This document shows, one piece after another, positions 6,071 to 10,983 of a DNA stretch of 10,983 nucleotides. The position numbers were made by a program, and so were the translations under genes. Positions within the stretch are counted from its first letter, which is position 1. Every line of letters starts with the position of its first letter. Source of the DNA: Bacillota bacterium (GTDB lineage: Bacteria; Bacillota; Sulfobacillia; RBS10-35; JAJYVN01). Under the pieces are notes generated by a model. That model was not told where the DNA came from. It saw only the letters and a list, made by a program, of their open reading frames with translations, and searched no databases. The stretch covers positions 1 through 10,983 of the forward strand of contig JAJYVN010000082.1 of the NCBI GenBank assembly GCA_021791995.1, written 5' to 3'.

Positions 6071-6995
6071 TCTCAATGCACCTCCCAGCCCCATGATGTC
6101 AGCGGAGCTCCATCTCGTCAAGTGGAGCATGTGGAGCTGGAGCGGTCGAGGACCCCCTCTGGAGATCCTCGAACCCGGAACGATGTCACGCACCCGGCCC
6201 GTAGCGCAGCAGCCCCGCCGGGAAGCGTCTCCCTGTGCCCCACACCAGCGAGCTAGCAACTAAACAAGAGTTTACACGTCGGCTCGGCAATGGCCGAAGG
6301 CCAGACGCCGGTCGCCCGCGTCAACAGCTCGTGGGCCACGCCGGCTACCTTCGCGCTTGCTTCTCGCAAGGGCGACAGCCTCCAACGGCAACCTGGCTCA
6401 CGAGAGCGCGTCGGTACCCGGGGTCCCCCTGTGCGACGCCTAGAACCTCATACCCGGCCGCTTTGGACGCCCACCCTGACATCGCCACGCGACTCACGAC
6501 TTTGCCGCGGTCGTGCCTCACAGCGGGCGAGACACACAGCCACGATCGAGGGGCGCTCCGGGCTTCCACGCGACGCTGTGGGTACCCAGTGCACCAGCCC
6601 GTTTGCACGCTTCGGATTGCCCGCAAAGCCCGCCACGACGGGCACCGCGGGACTTTTGGCGTAAGCGGGACAACATCGGGGAAGCTTGTCCCGCTTACGC
6701 CAAGGCCCTTGAAAGGCGCGACACCGGCTCACCGCACCTATCCAGAGCAACGGCCACCGCGATAGGGCGCTCGGCCCACGCCTCCACCCCCAAGGGCTCA
6801 TCCGCCGCCGCCTGGTTCTCGACCCAGAACGCGTGGTTCGACTGTCCCCCCGCTGGAAGAGGTCATCGTACTTACACCGCCGCTCCCGAAGGCGAAGCCT
6901 GATACAGCAAGTTTAGCGTCGAACCGCTCCGGTTGTAGCCCTCGACGGCTATGCAGTCACACGTTGGCGGTCCTTCGCGCAGGCCAAAGTCGAAC
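6071..6995. other. Upstream region of the operon with decayed coding traces
   Basis: No intact gene can be supported. Near the operon, TAAAC-AAGA-GTTTA (6261-6274) is a short AT-rich inverted repeat about 190 bases before the modifier gene, a possible operator or promoter part, though no clear -10/-35 pair is seen. On the minus strand, two short frames without proper starts look gene-like: one ends at 6872-6874 and contains FDFGLREGPPTCDC, the other ends at 6695-6697 and contains HAFWVENQAAADEPLGVEAW. A third, ending about 6253, contains AKVAGVAHELLTRATGVWP. Their lack of starts and short length suggest gene debris. The palindrome at 6656-6703 lies within this region. Confidence 0.4.
6656..6703. 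repeat. Perfect 18-base inverted repeat with 12-base spacer
   Basis: TTGGCGTAAGCGGGACAA at 6656-6673 is exactly mirrored by TTGTCCCGCTTACGCCAA at 6686-6703. A third copy lies at 8572. The repeated use of one sequence fits the ends of a mobile element (a 48-base palindromic miniature element or back-to-back ends). Lack of a T-run on either side argues against a simple terminator, though it would form a strong hairpin in RNA. The TAA inside an arm closes a minus-strand frame. Confidence 0.7.
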
Positions 6996-8000
6996 CTATT
7001 GATGGAGGGTCAGGCCAACGTCAAAGCGCACGTAACGCCACGGCACCATGTAGAATGACACGTCTGAGGTACCGTGAATGCCGGGCACCGCACGAATCAC
7101 GGCAAACCCCAGCAACTGCCCCCACCGATTCGTGACAGGCGAACCATCTATTGCGCACGCACTACCGTTCGCGAGGCATTGTGCAAGGTTATGGCGAGTC
7201 ATTTTGATGGCCACAAGGCCACTAACGCGGTACCGCTTTGCATGTATCACGCGCGGGTACCCCGGCGACCAGCTATCCCAAAACCACAGCGACACGGTCT
7301 TTGGTGCGGCGGCCAGCAAACCTGGAGTGGCCGGATCTGCCACGATAACGGCTGATTGCCCTGCGCGCGCTGTTGTCGCGCCAACGAGCAGTTCGGTAGG
7401 GCTGTTCCCAGTGGACACGATGCTAATGTCGTGCACGGGATCCGCATAGGCCAACGACGTCTTCATCTGTAAACTGCCTCGAGTACCGATGGTCACATGC
7501 TTAGCGCCAATCGGATCCGCAAAGTAGGCGGTCGCCCAAAGCCCACTGCCCAGGGGCAGGGCCCACGGAAACCCAAAACCGTCGGGCCCGTCCACGAAGC
7601 CAATGCGGCCCTTATACATCGCCTCTATGCTCTGAAGCGTTCTCCAGGTGTGGACACGGATCGGGCCCTCCCGCCACAGAAAGCGATGTTGACCGCTGTA
7701 TGCGATAATCCAGTATTGATACTCCGCCGCCGGCACCACGTGCGTGTCCACGAAGTATGGAACATGCGTCTTACCGATCTCCACCGGCTGGCTACCCGAT
7801 GTGGACCGGAGGACCGCAAAGGAAGGCGCACCAGATGCCCAGCTTAACGTCACGTGCTCGCTGCCATCGACCACCGAGACGGCTGGCAACTGCCGTGTAG
7901 CCGCGCCGGCGCCCGGCCCGGCAACGGGCCCTATCACAGCCACGAGAGCCAGACACACGACCACGGCGCCGTGGCCGATGCCCCTTAGCAGACCTGCCAT
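6996..8000 (-). CDS. Secreted protein, FnIII-like plus degenerate trypsin-like domain
   Basis: The 334-residue product starts at ATG 8000, with AGAGG eight bases upstream (8009-8013); GTG 8009 overlaps that site and is less likely. A signal peptide is clear: hydrophobic VVVCLALVAVIGPVAG (13-28), then AGAA (31-34). Residues 39-118 read like a fibronectin type III domain (VSVVDGSEHVTLSWA, FAVLRS, YQYWIIAYS). Residues 145-305 resemble a chymotrypsin-fold protease: GSGLWATAYFADP (151-163) at the usual VTAAH position, ADPVHDISIVS (186-196) around the Asp (D191), and AIDGSPVTNRWGQLLGFAV (283-301) around the Ser (S287). The expected catalytic His is Tyr or Phe, so it may be an inactive binding or structural relative. 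The gene stands alone, pointing the same way as the ubiquitin-like operon, with no shared transcript apparent. Fold assignment is by eye. Confidence 0.75.
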   Translation of the reverse strand: MAGLLRGIGHGAVVVCLALVAVIGPVAGPGAGAATRQLPAVSVVDGSEHVTLSWASGAPSFAVLRSTSGSQPVEIGKTHVPYFVDTHVVPAAEYQYWIIAYSGQHRFLWREGPIRVHTWRTLQSIEAMYKGRIGFVDGPDGFGFPWALPLGSGLWATAYFADPIGAKHVTIGTRGSLQMKTSLAYADPVHDISIVSTGNSPTELLVGATTARAGQSAVIVADPATPGLLAAAPKTVSLWFWDSWSPGYPRVIHAKRYRVSGLVAIKMTRHNLAQCLANGSACAIDGSPVTNRWGQLLGFAVIRAVPGIHGTSDVSFYMVPWRYVRFDVGLTLHQ

Positions 8001-8571
8001 GGCTCGCACCTCTCTGCGTTCTCGGTCATGGTCATGCGTCGGCTTACTTCTCCGGTGACGCGGAGAATCCTACGAGATTGTCCCGAGTGAGGGTAGATGG
8101 AGGGCGGCGCCCAACTCCGGCACGTCGGTATACGTCATGGTTCAGGGCTCCTATGAGGCGTGATCTTCGCCCGGATCAATAGACAACGGACCGGCTCTGG
8201 CGTGTATCGCGCACCTTAGCACGCCGAACCCCGACCGCGGAGGCCGCGACCGAGGTCCATTGCTGGGGGTCCGGGCAGGGTCCGACTTCTAACGGAACTT
8301 CTAACGAAAGCCACGCTGTTGGGCGTTGCTGGGCGGTATGACCTGGGCTCAACGGGTGCCAGAAACCGCGTCAGATGACGGTTTCCGTCGCCAGGCGTTG
8401 CAGGCTGTCACCGCCGTCCAGCAACTCTTAATCAGCGTGTCGCCGGGCGAACCCTATCGCCAGCGTTGCGTCCGGCAAGGGCTTGGACACACAGGTGTAA
8501 CTGCGTCTTCTGAAGGGTTGTTAGCACCCTCCGCGCGTGCCGTTCGGGACCTCACCCGACACCGCAGTAAC

Positions 8572-8596
8572 TTGGCGTAAGCGGGACAACATTGGG
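8572..8596 (+). repeat. Solo copy of the inverted-repeat arm
   Basis: Bases 8572-8596 match 6656-6680 at 24 of 25 positions, in the same orientation; the difference is C to T in the CAT(C/T)GGG part. The match extends past the 18-base arm shared with the mirrored copy, so 6656 and 8572 are equivalent ends of the same element type. They flank the secreted-protein gene at a distance of about 1.9 kb. Confidence 0.7.
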
Positions 8597-8856
8597 AATC
8601 CCGGTGGTGCCGAGGCGGATGGGGAACGTGGCCACTGTTTGCTGCGCTGGCGCGGCATGGATGGCGGCGATCCGGCCAGCGGTCCTTCCCGTTCGCACCA
8701 GGGGCGGTCGACGCGACGCTCTCCAGGTTGAGCGTGAGCGCACCAGTCGGCTTGGCGGTCGGCGAGGTAGGGCCGTCCACGGACAAGACGCATACGCGGG
8801 CCGGCACGATGTCGGTCGCTTGCTCGACTGCGCTCAAGTCGGACGTGCCTTGGTAG

Positions 8857-9186
8857 GCCTCCGCCTGGATCCCCACCCCAGCCGGGCGGGCCGGCGCGGA
8901 GGCCACCAGGGCCTCAGGCCCGAGCGCCGCCGGGCGCTCCCGGGAGATACCGGTCCCTTGGGCGCGATCCCTCCGGTCCAGCGGCGACCTCCCCACGTGT
9001 CACCAGACCAAGCGCCGGATCGCGTGCCGAACGGCCTTGCCTGAGAGCGACGTCCGCGACTTCGTGACCGAACGCAAGATCAGGCGCGTCCCGCGTGCCG
9101 TGGATGCCCTGGACCTAGCGCGGCTGCCGCGTTCGCGCCGAGCGCCGCTTGAGTTCGTCCGGTTGTGCGCGCGCGCCGAGCGATGA
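8857..9186 (+). pseudogene. Possible C-terminal gene fragment, unknown function
   Basis: This plus-strand frame opens after a stop at 8854 and ends at TGA 9184-9186, but has no usable start until far inside. Its last third reads like a real protein: ESDVRDFVTERKIRRVP, then AVDALDLARL and APLEFVRLCARAER, with G/C-rich third positions. The absence of a start suggests the 5' part was lost. I do not recognise the family. High-GC chance openness cannot be excluded. Confidence 0.25.
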
Positions 9187-9199
9187 ACCTGGGGACTTG

Positions 9200-9220
9200 G
9201 CCCGACCGGATGGTTCGGGC
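9200..9220 (-). terminator. Weak hairpin downstream of the VOC genes
   Basis: On the minus strand GCCCGAACC and GGTCGGGC pair over eight bases with one bulged A and a four-base loop. It lies about 35 bases beyond the stop of the last VOC gene. No T-run follows, so only a tentative terminator. Confidence 0.3.
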
Positions 9221-9255
9221 TCCGTGTTCGCCCTCTGACGGGGCACGACGGGCGC

Positions 9256-9696
9256 CTACCTCTCCGGCCCGCGCGAGCGGACAACCGCCTGACCCGGCCG
9301 GTCGCCTAGGACAGGCCCGGCGATCTCCCAGATATGGCCGGACGGATCCCTGAAGGAGGCCGTCCGCATGCCCCATGGTCGGTTCATCGGCCCGTTCAGG
9401 AGCTCCGCGCCTGTCGCTCGTAGGTGCTCGCACCGTGCGTCGACGTCGTCAACAAAGATCGTAAGCTGGCAGCGCGCACCGGCCGTTCGGTCCGCCACGG
9501 GCCCAGGCGTCAGGGCCTCGCGCGCCGCAGCCCGCTTGAGAAGGTTGAGAAATGTGCCGCCGAACTTGAAGAGCACCGAGTCCGGGTCCTCGAACAGCAT
9601 CTCCTGTCCGAACACCCGCTGGTAGAAGTCCCTCGCCTCGTCGAGGTCGTCCTCGAACAGGGTAACGACCGAGACGTTCGCCTGTAGCGTCGCCAA
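9256..9696 (-). CDS. VOC-family (glyoxalase/dioxygenase-fold) protein
   Basis: The 146-residue product starts at TTG 9696, six bases after GGGAGGGG (9703-9710). It has the two beta-alpha-beta-beta-beta modules of the vicinal oxygen chelate superfamily: module one VSVVTLFEDDLDEARDFYQR (8-27) to FGGTFLNLL (45-53), module two CQLTIFVDDVDARCEHL (76-92) to RTASFRDPSGHIWEIA (111-126). The acidic E124 in WE is the usual late metal-ligand position. The substrate is unknown; VOC proteins include glyoxalases, resistance proteins for fosfomycin or bleomycin, and many uncharacterised ones. It is a paralogue of the VOC half of the upstream gene, with which it probably shares a transcript (126-base gap). 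Residues after 128 look like an unstructured tail. Confidence 0.88.
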   Translation of the reverse strand: MATLQANVSVVTLFEDDLDEARDFYQRVFGQEMLFEDPDSVLFKFGGTFLNLLKRAAAREALTPGPVADRTAGARCQLTIFVDDVDARCEHLRATGAELLNGPMNRPWGMRTASFRDPSGHIWEIAGPVLGDRPGQAVVRSRGPER

Positions 9697-9822
9697 CGAA
9701 AACCCCTCCCGCGTCCTCTTTGCTCCCGCCCCCGGATGTTGTGCTCAGACGTTCGCCCTCGCGCCCCGCCGCACGCGTGGCTGGCGGCCGCTTACCGGAC
9801 CGCGATGCCGACCAGTCCGTGC

Positions 9823-10551
9823 CTAGAAACCGAACGGCCTGACCTCGACGGTGCCAAAGGCGGCAACAGGCGTACGAAGGGCGATGGCGACGGCCTCCTC
9901 GAGAGTCGCGCACTCGACGATCACAAACCCCGTGACGGGCTCAGCCTCCCGAACCGACCTGCCACTGTGCACCTCTGGCGCGCCGTTGCGCATCCGTACC
10001 TCGCGAGCGCTCGGGCCGCCCAGGAGCTCGCTTTCCATGACGAGTGCGCCGCGTGCGGTCAGGTCGGCGCGCCACGCGTCCAGGCCCTCGTGCATGGCAC
10101 TCCGCTCCGATTCGCTCAGGTGGAGCCCATCGGGAACTCGGAGCAAGAGCATGAACCTCGACGGCAGGTCCTGGGAGACCTCCCAGACGTGGCCCGATGG
10201 GTCCTCGAAGGCAGCGGTCCGTACGCCGATGGGGCGGTTTGTCGGACCGTTGAGGAGCGCCACGCCCACGTCCCGGAGGTGCGCACACACGGCGTCGACG
10301 TCGTCGACGGAGATGGTGAGCTCTCCGTACACGCCCGACTGCCGGGTCCCCACCCGGGCCGGAGCGATGAGGTCGTGCGCGGCGGTCGTCTTCAGGAGGT
10401 TGATGGTCGTCGACCCGAAGTTGAACGCGACCGAGTTGCTGTCCTCGAAGCGTGGCGGTGTGTCAAAGACCCTTTGGTAGAACGCCTTCGCCTCGGCGAG
10501 ATCGTCCTCAAAGAGCGTGATCGCCCCGATTGTGGGTACCCAGTTCTGCAA
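9823..10551 (-). CDS. VOC domain fused to YCII-related (DGPF) domain
   Basis: This 242-residue protein starts at TTG 10551, five bases after GGGAGGGG (10557-10564); ATG 10584 is upstream of that site and less likely. Residues 1-128 are a VOC module (ITLFEDDLAEAKAFYQR, LTISVDDVDAVCAHL, RTAAFEDPSGHVWEV). Residues 132-242 are a YCII/DGPF-type ferredoxin-like domain: RFMLLLRVPDG, a central LTARGALVMESELLGG, VHSGRSVREAEPVTGFVIVE and the final FGTVEVRPFGF. In actinobacteria YCII-type proteins often lie beside ECF sigma factors of the SigG-like group, and here such a gene is divergent 102 bases away. The reaction is unknown. The fusion of the two domains is visible in one uninterrupted frame. Confidence 0.85.
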   Translation of the reverse strand: MQNWVPTIGAITLFEDDLAEAKAFYQRVFDTPPRFEDSNSVAFNFGSTTINLLKTTAAHDLIAPARVGTRQSGVYGELTISVDDVDAVCAHLRDVGVALLNGPTNRPIGVRTAAFEDPSGHVWEVSQDLPSRFMLLLRVPDGLHLSESERSAMHEGLDAWRADLTARGALVMESELLGGPSAREVRMRNGAPEVHSGRSVREAEPVTGFVIVECATLEEAVAIALRTPVAAFGTVEVRPFGF

Positions 10552-10653
10552 CACAACCCCTCCCGCTCGGATTCTCCCTTCCATGGGGTTGAGACGACAA
10601 CCGCCTCGCAAACTGGTCGGTTGAGCGACAACCTCGCGACCAAGTCCAGGGAA
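10552..10653. promoter_or_regulatory. Divergent promoter region between VOC-YCII and ECF sigma genes
   Basis: These 102 bases lie between two divergent starts and must hold both promoters. AACCGACCAGTTTGCGAGG appears on the minus strand here, but I see no certain -35/-10 pair. ECF-type autoregulation is common for such pairs and is inference here. Confidence 0.4.
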
Positions 10654-10983
10654 ATGGGTCGCGAGGACGAATCCCGACGCCGGGAGGGGGGATGGCAGCT
10701 GACGACGCTCGACTTCGAGACCTACCGCCGGGCGCTCACAGGCTACTGCTACCGCATGCTGGGATCGATCCACGACGCGGACGATGTCGTGCAGGAGACG
10801 TTGCTCCGGGCCTGGCGTGGCCGGGATGGGTTCCTCGGACAGGCTTGCGTGAAGACCTGGCTCTTCCAGATCGCGACGAACCTCTGTGTCGATGCGTCCC
10901 GCAAACGCCGCCGCATGCCGATGGAGTTTGCCGGGCCCTTTGCGCCGGAGATAGAGCCCGGTGACATGCTGCCGAACGGGGCG
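10654..10983 (+). CDS. ECF sigma-70 factor (SigG-like), 5' part
   Basis: A plus-strand frame is open from ATG 10654 to the window edge (110 codons). Region 2 is clear: FETYRRALTGYCYRMLGSIH, then DADDVVQETLLRAWRGRDGF (the helix that contacts core polymerase and the -10 element), then VKTWLFQIATNLCVDASRKR. The match to M. tuberculosis SigG (HCYRMTGSLHDAEDLVQETLLRAW) is close as recalled. Region 4 and any SnoaL-like tail lie outside. The ATG has a poor ribosome binding site. A CTG at 10699, ten bases after GGGAGGG (10682-10688), would give the family-typical start M-TTLDFETYRR and may be the true one. The ATG at 10692 is in another frame and gives nonsense. Confidence 0.85.
   Translation, partial: MGREDESRRREGGWQLTTLDFETYRRALTGYCYRMLGSIHDADDVVQETLLRAWRGRDGFLGQACVKTWLFQIATNLCVDASRKRRRMPMEFAGPFAPEIEPGDMLPNGA

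Larger units (their letters stand above)
8001..9255. other. Gene-poor stretch with repeat copy and coding debris
   Basis: From 8001 to about 8325 I see only the upstream region of the secreted-protein gene. A plus-strand frame at 8326-8580 has no ribosome binding site or recognisable product and ends inside the repeat copy at 8572. From 8600 to 9000 several overlapping frames on both strands are open as expected at high GC; none is convincing. A plus-strand frame at 8857-9186 is the most gene-like (listed separately). The stretch looks like the decayed edge of an inserted block. Confidence 0.4.

Noticed and set aside
6160..6215. tRNA-like words (GTAGCGCAGCAG, GGTTCGAGG)
   Set aside because: The T-arm and acceptor stems do not pair, and the words are on opposite strands.
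6656..6703. Simple rho-independent terminator
   Set aside because: No T-run follows on either strand, and the same arm occurs alone at 8572 where no partner arm is near.
8346..8390. Near-palindrome GAAACCG..CGGTTTC
   Set aside because: The loop is only two bases and one arm has a two-base bulge; no neighbouring gene depends on it.
8326..8580. 84-codon plus-strand frame
   Set aside because: No ribosome binding site or recognisable sequence, and its stop is supplied by the repeat at 8572.
10692..10964. Plus-strand ATG frame at 10692
   Set aside because: The sigma-factor frame over the same bases has a full region 2; the 10692 frame is its shadow and the purine run lies too close to this ATG.

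Overview
The window is high-GC bacterial DNA with strong GGAGG-type ribosome binding sites and several TTG or GTG starts. An ECF sigma factor, VOC/YCII enzymes and large secreted proteins fit an actinomycete or another high-GC soil lineage. No rRNA, tRNA or marker gene is present, so the phylum is not fixed. Nearly everything that can be supported as a gene lies on the minus strand; the exception is the sigma factor at the right edge.

Left edge (1-1180, minus): an incomplete gene for a secreted protein with a signal peptide, an Ig-like N-terminal region and an Asp-box (sialidase/BNR-type) motif. It starts at a TTG with a good ribosome binding site and runs off the window. Then come about 600 bases without a convincing gene (1181-1789). 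They carry spaced TGTGCCAWC repeats that look like a transposon-end remnant, then a hairpin terminator (1790-1813).

Centre (6070 to 1833, minus): a tightly packed six-gene operon in which every junction overlaps. In order it encodes (1) an 85-residue ubiquitin-like protein ending exactly in Gly-Gly, resembling DUF2604; (2) a 199-residue protein with a CEHH motif and an E2-like YPPSVTF strand; (3) a JAB/JAMM metalloprotease; (4) a 526-residue ThiF/E1-like activating enzyme; (5) a 142-residue protein that resembles the Tse2 ADP-ribosyltransferase fold; (6) a 334-residue unknown protein with a winged-helix-like segment and a basic tail. Genes 1-4 form a plausible charge, transfer and remove cycle for a ubiquitin-like modifier. 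Genes 5-6 are the less expected part: a possible NAD-using toxin or modifying enzyme, and a possible DNA-binding or control protein.

Right-centre (6071-9255): mostly gene-poor. It holds one secreted protein with a fibronectin-III-like region and a degenerate trypsin-like domain (8000-6996), a perfect 18-base inverted repeat (6656-6703) and a 24/25 matching copy of its left arm at 8572-8596. Degraded coding traces are also present. Sampled lines in 1833-8000 have lower G+C (53-67%) than lines in the flanking genes (70-80%), consistent with an acquired block.

Right edge: two paralogous VOC (glyoxalase-fold) genes in tandem on the minus strand (10551-9823, fused to a YCII domain, then 9696-9256). 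They are divergent from the 5' part of an ECF sigma factor gene (from 10654, running off the window).
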